Assembly (NCBI GenBank): GCA_947474715.1
Contig: CANJJT010000007.1
Coordinates: 34,531 to 98,530, forward strand
Length of the DNA stretch: 64,000 nucleotides
Direction: 5' to 3'
From: CAIYPG01 sp903864555
GTDB taxonomy: Bacteria > Pseudomonadota > Gammaproteobacteria > Burkholderiales > SG8-39
The notes beneath the pieces were generated by a model. That model searched no databases and was not told the DNA's origin. It saw nothing but the letters and a program-made list of their open reading frames with translations. Made by a program: the position numbers and the translations under genes. Positions 1-9,419 of this stretch are shown here, piece after piece (within the stretch, counting starts at the first letter, position 1; every line of letters starts with the position of its first letter).

Positions 1-1869
1 GCTGCGCTGTTCACGCGGATTGAACTGTGCCGCCGTTTCCGCGGTCCAGTGCTGGGACACCCTGCCAGACAAGGCCGCCAGCCAGTCCGACGACTTGTGG
101 GTGCGGCGGGTGTCTCCCGTATTGAGCGTGACCTCCTGGTTGGACAGGTAGTAGCGCTGGCCCAGCGTGCCGCGCAACACTTCCTGTCCCGAGCCCTGAT
201 GCAGCAGCCGCGAGGTCATGGCCAGGGTCACCTGGTTGGCATCGTTGATGCGGTCTCCGCCAACAAAGGTGTTCTCGGAAAAAATCTGGGCGTAATTGAA
301 ATCCGCCACGGCTGTATCGAACAGCGGGATGCGGCCCTGGTTCTGGTAGGGCACCCGCAGGTAGTAGGCTCGCGGCTCCAGGGTCTGCACGAAGTTGTTG
401 CCCGCAAGCTTGGTGTCGCGCTCGAAGACGAGGCCGCTGTCCACGCTGATGATGGGAATCGAGCGCCCGATCGACGAATCCGTCCCTGCCGCATTGCGGT
501 CCAGCGAGTAGTGCGTGTTGTGCACACCAATCTTGGGCGTCAGGAAGGCGCCGGCCGACAACAGGGGAAAGGACAGGCTTGGATAGGCGGTCACGCGCCG
601 CCCCACCACCTGGGTAGGATGGGAGAAATCCACATATTCACCGGCAATGTTCAGGTCCAGCCCCATCAGGTCCTGACGCAGGGCATTCATGGTGATCTGC
701 GGCGTGCGCGCGTAGGGCTTGGTCACCGGACTGTTGGGATCCTGCAGCGTCTGGAACTTCTGCACCCGCAAGGTGGCGCCGTACGTCCCGGACCCCCACC
801 AGTTGCCGGCATAACCCAGGAATCCTTCGCGCAGCAGATTGGTCTGGGCCGTCAGGTTGATCCGGCTGCTCAGGTCGCGGAAATAGCTGTCGTCGCTGAC
901 CTTGTTGACGTTCAGCCCGCCCACCAGGCCGCCATTGGCATAGTTATGGTTCAGCGCCAGTGCCGAGCGCTGGCGGTTGAGCAACTTGTCATCGGGCAGC
1001 ACCTCCATCTTGAACTGCCCGACGGAATGCTCATCGATGTAACGGAAGTCGCCATTGAGCTGGGCACCGCGCTTTTGCATATAGCGCCCCAGCACCGTCA
1101 GGTCCATGTTGGGGGCAATATTGAAATAGTACGGCACGGAAAATTCCGGCCCGCCCTGGCTGGTGCTGCCCACGTGCGGGGGCAGGAAACCGGACTTGCG
1201 CTCGTCGTTCAGGGAAAAACTCATCCAGGGGGCGTACAGGATGGGCGTGTTCTGGAAGTAAAGCGACGCACTGCGCGCCTCACCAGTATCGCGTGTCATG
1301 TCCAGGTCCAGTTCACCGGCCTTGACGTACCAGCCGCCGCTGCCGGGCTTGCAGGTGGTGAAGGTGGCATCGGTGAGGTGGTACTGGTTCTCCCCCTTGA
1401 ACTCCAGCAATTCGGCGCTGCCCTGACCACTTTGCACCACGCCGGTGAAGATCTTCCTGCGGCTGAGCGAATACGCCGGCTGCTCGAAGCCCCCGGTGCC
1501 CTCCTTCATCCTGTAGCGCAGGGCCGGGCCGCTCGCCTTCAAACCCTCACGCTCGATGCGGACATTGCCGCGTGCGCGGATCTCATCGGACTCGGCGGAA
1601 TACTCGAGCGCATCCGCACCGACCAGCAGGTCCCCCTTGCGAAACTCCGCACGCCCCGTGGCCATCACCTCCTTGTCCGAGACGCCTTCGATGCGGTCGG
1701 CAGAAATGTAGGCCGGCAGTTGCAGGCCGCGCGAGCTTCCCTGTGCCGGTGAGTCGGCTGCCATAGGCGGCAGCCGCAATCCGGCACCGGCTCCGGAATC
1801 TGCCGCACGGACCAGCGCCGGCAGCAGCAAGACAAGGGCGAGTGCCGCAAGGCACGAGGGCTGGCGCAT
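1..1869 (-). CDS. lptD: LPS-assembly outer-membrane protein LptD (3' end outside window)
   Basis: My own reverse-strand reading gives 623 codons open to the window edge, so the C-terminus is missing; the family is usually about 750-800 residues. It starts with a signal peptide (MRQPSCLAALALVLLLPALV, then RA-ADS). Next come an OstA/LptA-like periplasmic domain (GDLLVGADALEYSAESDEIR region) and a long beta-barrel part rich in alternating aromatic/hydrophobic strands. Conserved LptD wording is present, such as AGELDLDMTRDTGEARS, ILYAPWMSFSLNDERKSGFL and QLNGDFRYIDEH. LptD with LptE inserts lipopolysaccharide into the outer leaflet. It is divergent from amgK-murU, the arrangement known in Pseudomonas and betaproteobacteria, where surA usually follows lptD. 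No strong Shine-Dalgarno is seen before the chosen ATG. Confidence 0.93.
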   Translation of the reverse strand, partial: MRQPSCLAALALVLLLPALVRAADSGAGAGLRLPPMAADSPAQGSSRGLQLPAYISADRIEGVSDKEVMATGRAEFRKGDLLVGADALEYSAESDEIRARGNVRIEREGLKASGPALRYRMKEGTGGFEQPAYSLSRRKIFTGVVQSGQGSAELLEFKGENQYHLTDATFTTCKPGSGGWYVKAGELDLDMTRDTGEARSASLYFQNTPILYAPWMSFSLNDERKSGFLPPHVGSTSQGGPEFSVPYYFNIAPNMDLTVLGRYMQKRGAQLNGDFRYIDEHSVGQFKMEVLPDDKLLNRQRSALALNHNYANGGLVGGLNVNKVSDDSYFRDLSSRINLTAQTNLLREGFLGYAGNWWGSGTYGATLRVQKFQTLQDPNSPVTKPYARTPQITMNALRQDLMGLDLNIAGEYVDFSHPTQVVGRRVTAYPSLSFPLLSAGAFLTPKIGVHNTHYSLDRNAAGTDSSIGRSIPIISVDSGLVFERDTKLAGNNFVQTLEPRAYYLRVPYQNQGRIPLFDTAVADFNYAQIFSENTFVGGDRINDANQVTLAMTSRLLHQGSGQEVLRGTLGQRYYLSNQEVTLNTGDTRRTHKSSDWLAALSGRVSQHWTAETAAQFNPREQRS

Positions 1870-2001
1870 GGGATTTTTTTGTAGGGACAATTGAGGAAAA
1901 GCCGGGTGCTAAAATCTCACAAATCACCGACTTAGGCAAACGCCTGCTGCCTGCGAAGCCTGTTTTTTCGCAAGCGCACGCGCCCCGCAGCAACCATCCC
2001 C

Positions 2002-3054
2002 GTGCAAGGCAGTGTGACTGTAGCCATCGAACCATCCCCGGACCCGCGACTTGCGCAACTGCAGGCATGGTTGCGCACCAGCCTGGGTCATGATGCCTGG
2101 TCCCTGGTGCCAGCCTCCAACGACGCCAGTTTCCGGCGTTACTTTCGTGTGCAGCTGGCCAGGCCCGAACCGGACGGTCGCGCCACGCTCATCGTCATGG
2201 ATGCCCCGCCCGACAAGGAAGACAGCCGCCCCTTCGTGAGCGTCGCCACCCTGCTGGCCCAGGCCGGCGTGAATGTCCCGCAGATCATCCGGCCGGACGT
2301 GGAGAACGGTTTCCTGCTGCTGTCGGACCTGGGGAACACCACCTATCTGAGCGCACTGCAGCAACCGGAGCAGGCCGACCGCCTGTACCTCAATGCCATC
2401 GACGCGCTGGTGGCGATCCAGAAAGCCAGTCGCCCCGGCGTGCTACCCGCCTACGACCGCCCCTTGCTGGAACGCGAACTGCAGCTGTTTCCCGAGTGGT
2501 ACATCGGCCGGCAGCTTGGCGTCACCCTGGATCAGGCCCAGCAGGCCTGCCTGCGCGAGGCTTTCGACGCCATCCTGGAGAACAACCTGGCGCAGCCGAC
2601 CGTCTATGTGCATCGGGACTACCATTCCCGCAATCTCATGGTGACCGAGCCGGATCCGGGCATCCTCGACTTTCAGGATGCCGTCTACGGCCCCATCACC
2701 TATGACCTGGTGTCATTGCTGCGCGATGCCTACATCGCCTGGCCCGAGGCCCAGGTGATTGACTGGTGCGTGCGCTACTGGGAAAAGGCGCGCGCCGCAG
2801 GACTGCCGGTGGATGCCGATTTCGGCGCGTTCTACCGGAACTTCGAATGGATGGGCGCCCAGCGCCAGCTGAAAGTGCTGGGCATCTTTGCCCGCCTATG
2901 CCACCGCGATGGCAAGCAGGCCTACCTCAAGGACCAGCCACTGGTGATGCACTACCTGCGCAAGACCTGCGAGCGCTACCGCCAGCTCGGGCCGCTGGCC
3001 GCCCTTCTGGACACCCTGTCGCCGCAGGACACCCGGTCCGGCTTTACCTTCTAG
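2002..3054 (+). CDS. amgK: N-acetylmuramate/N-acetylglucosamine anomeric kinase AmgK
   Basis: About 350 residues of the aminoglycoside-phosphotransferase fold. The catalytic loop VYVHRDYHSRNLMV (HxDxxxxN pattern, Asp about 206) and the metal-binding segment ILDFQDAVYGP are both intact. AmgK phosphorylates the anomeric carbon of MurNAc (and GlcNAc) in the cytoplasm for peptidoglycan recycling that bypasses de novo UDP-MurNAc synthesis. The neighbour 7 nt downstream is the partner uridylyltransferase murU, and the pair faces lptD, which supports the specific assignment over a generic phosphotransferase. The start is uncertain. The frame opens at GTG 2002, but GTG 2014 has an AAGG four bases upstream and may be the real start, giving 346 residues. 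Confidence 0.88.
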   Translation: MQGSVTVAIEPSPDPRLAQLQAWLRTSLGHDAWSLVPASNDASFRRYFRVQLARPEPDGRATLIVMDAPPDKEDSRPFVSVATLLAQAGVNVPQIIRPDVENGFLLLSDLGNTTYLSALQQPEQADRLYLNAIDALVAIQKASRPGVLPAYDRPLLERELQLFPEWYIGRQLGVTLDQAQQACLREAFDAILENNLAQPTVYVHRDYHSRNLMVTEPDPGILDFQDAVYGPITYDLVSLLRDAYIAWPEAQVIDWCVRYWEKARAAGLPVDADFGAFYRNFEWMGAQRQLKVLGIFARLCHRDGKQAYLKDQPLVMHYLRKTCERYRQLGPLAALLDTLSPQDTRSGFTF

Positions 3055-3061
3055 GCCGGTC

Positions 3062-3730
3062 ATGAAAGCAATGATCCTGGCAGCCGGCCGCGGCGAGCGC
3101 ATGCGCCCGCTGACCGACCACCTGCCCAAACCCCTGCTCGAAGTGAAAGGCCGGCCCATGATCGAATGGACCGTCGCGGCACTGGCCGCAGCCGGCATAC
3201 GCGAACTGGTCATCAACCACGCCCACCTGGGTGGCCTGATCGAGCAGTCACTTGGAGATGGCGCCCGCCTGGGCGTGCACATCGCCTATTCGCCCGAGGG
3301 CAGTGCGCTGGAGACGGCGGGCGGCATCGTCCAGGCGCTGCCGCTGCTGGGCGACCAGGCCTTCATCGCCGTGAATGGCGATCTGTATTGCGATTACGAT
3401 TATTCCGGCCTGACGCGACGCACCCTCGGAGCCGATCTCGCCCATCTGGTCATGGTGCCCAACCCGCCGCACCATCCCGCTGGCGATTTCTGCCTGACCG
3501 CCGGCCGGCTCGCCACCAGCGGCCCGACGGCGGGGCGGCATACCTTCGCCGGCATCGGACTCTACAGCAAAGCCCTGTTTGCCGGCCTGGTGCCCGGCGT
3601 GAAAGCACCGCTGGCGCCACTGTTGCGCTCGGCCATGGATCGAAATAAAGTAAGTGGTGAATTGCATGCCGGCCAATGGCATGATGTGGGCACACTGGAA
3701 CGCCTGTCCGCACTGAATTCAGCCGGGTAA
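3062..3730 (+). CDS. murU: N-acetylmuramate alpha-1-phosphate uridylyltransferase MurU
   Basis: 222 residues of the sugar-nucleotidyltransferase family. The N-terminal nucleotide-binding signature is MILAAGRGERMRPLTDHLPK followed by PLLEVKGRPMIEW; the metal-binding Asp lies in FIAVNGDLYCDYDY. MurU converts MurNAc-1-phosphate and UTP into UDP-MurNAc, completing the AmgK salvage route. It is 7 nt downstream of amgK and surely co-transcribed with it. The family also contains glucose-1-phosphate and mannose-1-phosphate transferases; the short length and the amgK partner favour MurU. Confidence 0.88.
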   Translation: MKAMILAAGRGERMRPLTDHLPKPLLEVKGRPMIEWTVAALAAAGIRELVINHAHLGGLIEQSLGDGARLGVHIAYSPEGSALETAGGIVQALPLLGDQAFIAVNGDLYCDYDYSGLTRRTLGADLAHLVMVPNPPHHPAGDFCLTAGRLATSGPTAGRHTFAGIGLYSKALFAGLVPGVKAPLAPLLRSAMDRNKVSGELHAGQWHDVGTLERLSALNSAG

Positions 3731-3824
3731 GCACCGATCATCACGCTGATGCGCCGGTCAGGCGACTTGCCCAGCGGCCCGCGCGGCATGACAATGCACC
3801 ACCCTCCCTGCAGAACCCTTCCGG

Positions 3825-5153
3825 ATGAATGCCGCCCTGCCCTCCCCCGCCTCGATCTTTGCCCCGCGACGCGCCCAATTGCTGCGCAGCATGCAGCAGG
3901 GCGTCGCCATCATCCCCACGGCCCCCGAACGCCTGCGTAACCGCGACAGCGATTACCTGTACCGCTTCGACAGCTACTTCTATCACCTCAGCGGCTTCGG
4001 CGAGCCCGAAGCGGTGCTGTTCCTGATCGCCGGGGAATCGCCCAGGTCCGTCCTGTTCTGCCGTGACAAGCACCCGGAGCGCGAGCTGTGGGAGGGTTTC
4101 CGCCACGGGCCCGATGCCGCCCGCGAACGCTACGGCTTCGACGAGGCCCATTCCATTGCCAGCCTGGATGAAATCGCCCCGACGCTGCTGGCCAACCAGC
4201 CAGCCGTCTACTATGCACCGGGCGCCGACAGCGCCTGGGATGCACGCATCCTCGGATGGCTCAATCGCGTGCGCGAACAATCGCGCGCCGGCGTGACGGC
4301 ACCGACCGCCATCCACGACGTGCGCACCCTGCTGGACGAGATGCGCCTGCGCAAGGACGCCATCGAGATGGCCACCATGCGCAGCGCCGCCGACATTTCC
4401 GCCGAAGCCCACATCGCGGCCATGCGCGCCACGCGCCCGGGCAGCATGGAGTACGAAATCGAGGCCGAGCTGCTGTACCGCTTCCGCCGGCGCGGCGCGC
4501 AGTTCCCGGCCTACTGGCCCATCGTGGCCGGCGGCGCCAATGCCTGCGTGCTGCACTACCGCGAGAACAACCAGCGCCTCAAGGACGGCGACCTGCTGCT
4601 CATCGATGCCGGCTGCGAGCTGGACGGCTATGCCTCGGACATCACGCGCACCTTTCCGGTTAGCGGCCGCTTCAGCAAGGCACAGCGCGAGATCTACGAA
4701 CTGGTGCTGGATGCGCAGACTGCAGCCATCGCCGCCACCCGCCCAGGCGGCAGTTGGAATGCGCCGCACGACGCCGCGGTGCATACCCTGGCCGAAGGCT
4801 TCGTGCGCCTGGGGCTGTGCCAGGGCACGGCCGACAGCGTCATCGAGACCGAGGACTATCGGCGCTTCTACATGCACCGCACCGGCCACTGGCTGGGACT
4901 GGACGTGCATGACGCGGGCGACTACAAGCATGCCGGCGACTGGCGACTGCTGGAGCCAGGCATGGTGCTGACGGTCGAACCCGGCTGTTACATCCGCCCC
5001 GACGACAAGGTTCCGGAGCAGTACTGGAACATCGGTGTGCGCATCGAGGATGATGTCGTGGTCACGGACACGGGCTGCGAGGTCATCACCTCTGCCACAC
5101 CCAAGTCAGTGGCCGAACTGGAAGCCCTGGTGGGCCGGGGCACGGCAGGCTGA
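3825..5153 (+). CDS. pepP: Xaa-Pro aminopeptidase (aminopeptidase P)
   Basis: 442 residues, close to the E. coli enzyme. An N-terminal AMP_N domain (about 1-170, with RDSDYLYRFDSYFYHLSGF) precedes the pita-bread M24B catalytic domain. The five dinuclear metal ligands are visible: Asp261 and Asp272 (DAGCELDGYASD), His355 (HRTGHWLGLDVHD), Glu385 (TVEPGCYI) and Glu408 (RIEDD). It releases the N-terminal residue from peptides with proline in position 2. The stop codon shares one base with the start of ubiH (TGATG), so the two are translationally coupled. pepP-ubiH is a classic proteobacterial pair. Confidence 0.95.
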   Translation: MNAALPSPASIFAPRRAQLLRSMQQGVAIIPTAPERLRNRDSDYLYRFDSYFYHLSGFGEPEAVLFLIAGESPRSVLFCRDKHPERELWEGFRHGPDAARERYGFDEAHSIASLDEIAPTLLANQPAVYYAPGADSAWDARILGWLNRVREQSRAGVTAPTAIHDVRTLLDEMRLRKDAIEMATMRSAADISAEAHIAAMRATRPGSMEYEIEAELLYRFRRRGAQFPAYWPIVAGGANACVLHYRENNQRLKDGDLLLIDAGCELDGYASDITRTFPVSGRFSKAQREIYELVLDAQTAAIAATRPGGSWNAPHDAAVHTLAEGFVRLGLCQGTADSVIETEDYRRFYMHRTGHWLGLDVHDAGDYKHAGDWRLLEPGMVLTVEPGCYIRPDDKVPEQYWNIGVRIEDDVVVTDTGCEVITSATPKSVAELEALVGRGTAG

Positions 5154-6325
5154 TGGCTGCCCCTTTTGACATCATCATTGCCGGCAGTGGCCCGGTCGGC
5201 ATGGCGCTCGCCCAGGCCCTGCAGGTGCTGATGCGCGACGGACTGCCGGAGGACAGCCTGCGCGTGCTGCACATCGGCGGGCCGGCGACAGGCGCAGACC
5301 GGCCCATCGCACTGTCCTGGGGTTCACGACTGATCCTGCAGCGCATGGGCTGCTGGGACACGCTGCCGGTCACGCCCATCACCCGCATCCATGTCTCGCA
5401 GCAAAAGGCCTTTGGCCGCACCCTCATCACTGCAGAAGACCACGGCATTGAGGCGCTCGGTTATGTCGCCGGCTATCGTGACATTGTCAGCAGGCTCGAA
5501 GCGGCTGAGGGATCAGGTCACGGCCTGCACCGGCATATCGGCCAGGCCAACGCATGGCACCCCACGGCCGACGGCATCACCGTGGAATGCAAGGGAGAAC
5601 AGTTTCAGGGCAAGCTGCTGGTGCTGGCCGACGGTGCCGGCGACGAAGCCGGCCGTGAAACGGTCAAGTCCTATGACCAGAGCGCCATCGTCTGCGACCT
5701 GCAGGCCGAACAGGCGCACGGCAACACTGCCTGGGAACGATTCTCGACCCAGGGTCCGCTGGCCTTGTTGCCGCATCGCAACGGTCACGCGCAGGTGTGG
5801 ACGGCAGGCACCGAGCGCGCCGCGGAATTGATGGCGCTGGATGATGCAGCGTTCATCGCCGCTGCACAGACGGCATTCGGCGGCCGGCTGGGACGGTTTC
5901 GCAGCGTGGGTCCGCGTGCAGCCTTCCCGCTGGCACTCAAATACCGCCGGGAGATCCCCGGTCCACGCATCATTCCCATCGGCAACGCTGCGCAGACGCT
6001 GCATCCGGTGGCCGGACAAGGCCTCAACCTCGGCCTGCGCGATGCCTGGGAACTGGCGGAGCTTGTCGTGGATGCCGCCAGCGGCGTGAAGCCGGAGTTG
6101 CCGCTGCCAGGCAGCGACGCCTTTGCCGCCGCCTACGCGCGACGACGCAGGCTGGATCGCATGGCCATGGTCAGGCTGACCGACGGACTGATCGCAGCAT
6201 TCTCGCTGGACCTGCCGCTGGCTGCGAGCTTGCGCGGCGCAGCGCTGGCCTTTTTGGACGTGGTGCCTCCGGCACGCCGCCTGCTGTCGCGCCGCATGAT
6301 GTTCGGCGCTCGTGCATTGCCCTGA
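5153..6325 (+). CDS. ubiH: FAD-dependent ubiquinone biosynthesis monooxygenase (UbiH/VisB type)
   Basis: 390 residues. N-terminal Rossmann FAD motif IIIAGSGPVGMALAQAL (GxGxxG) and the second FAD/ribityl motif GNAAQTLHPVAGQGLNLGLR typical of the UbiH/UbiF/UbiI/VisC hydroxylases. These enzymes hydroxylate the ubiquinone ring at the cytoplasmic membrane face. The pepP linkage points to UbiH (2-octaprenyl-6-methoxyphenol hydroxylase), but betaproteobacterial members vary in regiospecificity, so the exact position is inferred. The segment RPIALSWGSRLILQRMG matches the UbiH-type substrate region. A 240-base spacer follows, in which only the candidate dusB promoter is seen. Confidence 0.8.
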   Translation: MAAPFDIIIAGSGPVGMALAQALQVLMRDGLPEDSLRVLHIGGPATGADRPIALSWGSRLILQRMGCWDTLPVTPITRIHVSQQKAFGRTLITAEDHGIEALGYVAGYRDIVSRLEAAEGSGHGLHRHIGQANAWHPTADGITVECKGEQFQGKLLVLADGAGDEAGRETVKSYDQSAIVCDLQAEQAHGNTAWERFSTQGPLALLPHRNGHAQVWTAGTERAAELMALDDAAFIAAAQTAFGGRLGRFRSVGPRAAFPLALKYRREIPGPRIIPIGNAAQTLHPVAGQGLNLGLRDAWELAELVVDAASGVKPELPLPGSDAFAAAYARRRRLDRMAMVRLTDGLIAAFSLDLPLAASLRGAALAFLDVVPPARRLLSRRMMFGARALP

Positions 6326-6496
6326 CGCGGCAAGCACATCGCATCGCAACAAGCGGCCTCTCCTGACGTTGACGGTGAAATGAAGGCCCGCTGCGCCTGG
6401 CCGGCGATACCGGCACATCGCTGATCGAGAAAAAATCTGCAGCAATAACGCTCTTCCCCGAGCACCACCGCTTTGCGTAAAATTTGTGCACACGCC

Positions 6497-6525
6497 CTGT
6501 CATGCACGTGGGGATTGGGTATAGA
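6497..6525 (+). promoter_or_regulatory. Candidate sigma-70 promoter for dusB-fis-purH
   Basis: CTGTCA (6497-6502), a 17-nt spacer, then TATAGA (6520-6525) followed by AT. The leader to the dusB ATG is about 35 nt. The -35 box matches the consensus at four of six positions, so this is a tentative call from spacing and -10 quality. Confidence 0.4.
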
Positions 6526-6565
6526 ATTGCTCCCCCGCTTTCCTCCTGATCCCCTTCGCCTGTCC

Positions 6566-7585
6566 ATGCAAATCGGTACGCACGTGCTGCGCAACAATCT
6601 ATTTGTCGCACCGATGGCAGGGGTCACGGACAGGCCCTTCCGACAACTGTGCAAGCAGTTCGGCGCCGGCCTCGCCGTGTCCGAAATGGTGGCCTCCAAT
6701 TCACTGCTGTGGGGCAGCGAGAAGACGCGCCGGCGCGCCAATCATGATGGCGAAGTCGATCCCATCTCGGTGCAGATCGCCGGTGCCGATCCGGCCATGA
6801 TGGCCAATGCCGCGCGCTACAACGTCGATGAGGGCGCGCAGATCATCGACATCAACATGGGCTGCCCGGCCAAGAAGGTGTGCAATACCCACGCCGGCTC
6901 CGCGCTGTTGCGCGACGAACCCCTGGTGGCGCGCATCCTGGAAGCCGTGGTCAGGGCCGTCGATGTGCCGGTGACGCTGAAGTTTCGCACCGGCTGGGAC
7001 AAGCAGAACCGCAACGCCCTCGCCGTGGCCAGGATCGCCGAGGACATCGGCATCCAGCTGCTGTCAATCCATGGTCGCACCCGCGCCTGCGGCTACAGCG
7101 GCCATGCCGAATACGACACCATCCGTGAAGTGAAGGCGAGTACCCGCCTGCCGGTGATCGCCAACGGCGACATCACCACGCCGCAGCAGGCCAAGTTCGT
7201 GCTGGACTACACCGGCGCCGACGGCGTCATGATCGGGCGCGCGGCCCAGGGCAGGCCCTGGATCTTTCGCGAGATCGAGCACTTCCTGGTGACCGGTGAC
7301 ACGCTGCCGCCGCCGCTGGTCACCGAGATCCACACCGTGCTGATCGGCCACCTGCACGACCTGCATACCTTCTACGGCAGCGATCGCGGGGTCAAGGTCG
7401 CACGCAAGCACATCTCCTGGTACACCAAGGGGCTGGCCGGGTCGGCCGCCTTCCGGCACCACATGAACACCCTGGGCAGCTGCGAGGAGCAGTTGCTGGC
7501 GGTCAACCGCTTCTTCGAAGAACTCGCCAGCCATGACCGGCGGCTGCGTTACGTCGAGGAGACTGAAATGGAACTCGCTGCATGA
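6566..7585 (+). CDS. dusB: tRNA-dihydrouridine synthase B
   Basis: 339 residues from ATG 6566 (MQIGTHVLRNN); the frame is open further upstream but that part has no family resemblance. It is an FMN TIM barrel: APMAGVTDRPFRQLCKQFGA at the N-terminus, catalytic Cys100 in INMGCPAKKVCNTHAGSALL, the HGRTRACGYSG substrate/FMN loop, and the phosphate-binding IANGDITTPQ and GADGVMIGRAAQGRPW segments. It reduces uridines in the tRNA D-loop. The stop overlaps the fis start (ATGA, 7582-7585), the conserved dusB-fis operon of proteobacteria. Confidence 0.95.
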   Translation: MQIGTHVLRNNLFVAPMAGVTDRPFRQLCKQFGAGLAVSEMVASNSLLWGSEKTRRRANHDGEVDPISVQIAGADPAMMANAARYNVDEGAQIIDINMGCPAKKVCNTHAGSALLRDEPLVARILEAVVRAVDVPVTLKFRTGWDKQNRNALAVARIAEDIGIQLLSIHGRTRACGYSGHAEYDTIREVKASTRLPVIANGDITTPQQAKFVLDYTGADGVMIGRAAQGRPWIFREIEHFLVTGDTLPPPLVTEIHTVLIGHLHDLHTFYGSDRGVKVARKHISWYTKGLAGSAAFRHHMNTLGSCEEQLLAVNRFFEELASHDRRLRYVEETEMELAA

Positions 7586-7827
7586 GCACAAGACAAACCA
7601 ACGAGATCGCCGATTGCGTACGGCGCTCACTGGACAAGTACTTCAAGGACCTCGACGGAGAGAAGCCGCGCTCCGTGTACGACATGGTGATCCGCAATGT
7701 CGAGCGCCCGCTGCTGGAGGTCGTGCTCGACCAGGCCGAGGGCAACCAGACTGTCGCCGCCGAAATGCTCGGCATCAACCGCAACACGCTGCGCAAGAAA
7801 ATGCAGTCGCTGAAGATCAAGATCTGA
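7582..7827 (+). CDS. fis: Nucleoid-associated DNA-binding protein Fis
   Basis: 81 residues. The C-terminal helix-turn-helix is clear: LLEVVLDQAEGNQTVAAEML followed by GINRNTLRKKMQSLKIKI, the Fis/NtrC-type HTH. Fis bends DNA and activates rRNA promoters in growing cells. The length fits the short betaproteobacterial Fis proteins. It is translationally coupled to dusB through a 4-nt overlap and lies 2 nt before purH, so it is part of a dusB-fis-purH transcript. Confidence 0.95.
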   Translation: MSTRQTNEIADCVRRSLDKYFKDLDGEKPRSVYDMVIRNVERPLLEVVLDQAEGNQTVAAEMLGINRNTLRKKMQSLKIKI

Positions 7828-7829
7828 AC

Positions 7830-9410
7830 ATGAAAATCCGCCAGGCACTCATCAGCGTATCCGACAAGACCGGCCTGCTCGACCTTGCCAGGGGCCTGGC
7901 CAGACTCGACATCCGCATCCTTTCCACGGGCGGCACGGCAAAGATGCTGGCCGACAACGGCATTGCCGTCACCGAAGTGGCTGACCACACCGGTTTTCCG
8001 GAAATGCTCGACGGCCGCGTGAAAACGCTGCACCCGAAAATCCATGGCGGCCTGCTGGCCCGGCGCGACCTGCCCGAACACATGGCCGCCATCGACCAGC
8101 ATGGCATCAGCGGCATCGACCTGCTGGTGGTCAACCTCTACCCCTTCGAAGCCACGGTGGCCAAACCCGGTTGCACCCTGGAAGACGCCATCGAGAACAT
8201 CGACATCGGCGGGCCGGCCATGGTGCGTTCCGCGGCCAAGAACTGGAAGGGCGTGGGCGTACTCACCGATGCATCCCAGTATGCCGCGGCGCTCGCCGAG
8301 ATCGAGCGTGATGGCAGCCTGTGCGATACCACGCGATTCTCACTGGCAGTGGCCGCGTTCAACCGCATCTCCAATTACGATGGCGCGATCAGCGACTACC
8401 TCTCCGGCATCCAGTCCGACGGCAGCCATGCACTGTTCTCCGGCCAGGCCAATGGCCGCTTCCTCAAGCTGCAGGACCTGCGCTACGGCGAGAATCCGCA
8501 CCAGCAGGCAGCGTTCTACCGCGACCTGCATCCGGCTCCCGGGTCGCTCGTCACGGCTAGGCAACTGCAGGGCAAGGAACTGTCCTACAACAATATCGCC
8601 GACTCCGATGCCGCCTGGGAGTGCGTGAAAAGCTTCAACGCCTGTGCCTGCGTCATCGTCAAGCACGCCAATCCCTGCGGCGTGGCGGTCGGCGCCGACC
8701 CGCTCGAGGCCTACAGCAAGGCCTTCAAGACTGACCCAACCTCGGCCTTCGGCGGCATCATTGCGCTCAACCGCACCCTGGATGGCGCCGCCGCCCAGGC
8801 CATCTCGAAGCAGTTCGTCGAAGTGCTGATGGCCCCCGCCTTCACCCCCGAGGCCCTGGAAATCTTCAAGTCCAAGGCCAATGTGCGCATCCTCGAGATC
8901 GCGCTGCCCCCTGGGGGCCAGACAGACTGGGACAACGGTCGCAACCTGATGGACGTGAAGCGCGTCGGTTCCGGCCTGCTGATGCAAACCGCCGACAACA
9001 AGGTGTTGACCGAGTCCGAACTGAAAGTGGTGACCACGAAGGCTCCCACTGCCCAGCAGATCCAGGACCTGCTGTTTGCCTGGACGGTCGGCAAGTACGT
9101 GAAGTCCAATGCCATCGTGTTCTGCAGCGGCGGCATGACCATGGGCGTGGGCGCAGGCCAGATGAGCCGGCTCGACTCGGCGCGCATCGCCAGCATCAAG
9201 GCTGAAGCCGCAAGCCTGTCGCTGAAAGGCACCGTGGTGGCCTCCGATGCCTTCTTCCCCTTCCGCGACGGACTGGATGTCGTCATCGATGCCGGCGCCG
9301 TGGCGGTGATACAACCGGGCGGCAGCATGCGTGACGACGAAGTGATTGCAGCAGCCAATGAACGCGGGGTGGCCATGGTATTCAGCGGCGTGCGCCATTT
9401 CCGGCACTGA
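7830..9410 (+). CDS. purH: Bifunctional AICAR formyltransferase/IMP cyclohydrolase PurH
   Basis: 526 residues, the standard length. The N-terminal MGS-like IMP cyclohydrolase domain (KIRQALISVSDKTGLLDLAR, STGGTAKMLADNGI, FPEMLDGRVKTLHPKIHGG) is followed by the AICAR transformylase domain (LRYGENPHQQAAFYRD). The catalytic Lys278-His279 pair lies in CVIVKHANPCG. It performs the last two steps of IMP synthesis. ATG 7830 is chosen because it begins the family-conserved N-terminus; the frame continues upstream through fis without homology. The gene lies 2 nt after fis and 9 nt before pagP. Confidence 0.97.
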   Translation: MKIRQALISVSDKTGLLDLARGLARLDIRILSTGGTAKMLADNGIAVTEVADHTGFPEMLDGRVKTLHPKIHGGLLARRDLPEHMAAIDQHGISGIDLLVVNLYPFEATVAKPGCTLEDAIENIDIGGPAMVRSAAKNWKGVGVLTDASQYAAALAEIERDGSLCDTTRFSLAVAAFNRISNYDGAISDYLSGIQSDGSHALFSGQANGRFLKLQDLRYGENPHQQAAFYRDLHPAPGSLVTARQLQGKELSYNNIADSDAAWECVKSFNACACVIVKHANPCGVAVGADPLEAYSKAFKTDPTSAFGGIIALNRTLDGAAAQAISKQFVEVLMAPAFTPEALEIFKSKANVRILEIALPPGGQTDWDNGRNLMDVKRVGSGLLMQTADNKVLTESELKVVTTKAPTAQQIQDLLFAWTVGKYVKSNAIVFCSGGMTMGVGAGQMSRLDSARIASIKAEAASLSLKGTVVASDAFFPFRDGLDVVIDAGAVAVIQPGGSMRDDEVIAAANERGVAMVFSGVRHFRH

Positions 9411-9419
9411 GCCGGACAC

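Noticed and set aside
49..1752. Long plus-strand open frame of 567 codons opposite lptD
   Set aside because: The minus strand gives a complete LptD reading with signal peptide and family motifs; the plus frame has no recognisable domain and is the usual GC-rich antisense shadow.
1891..1915. Promoter TTGAGG to TAAAAT between lptD and amgK
   Set aside because: The spacer is only 13 nt, too short for a sigma-70 promoter; the pair was not listed as a feature.
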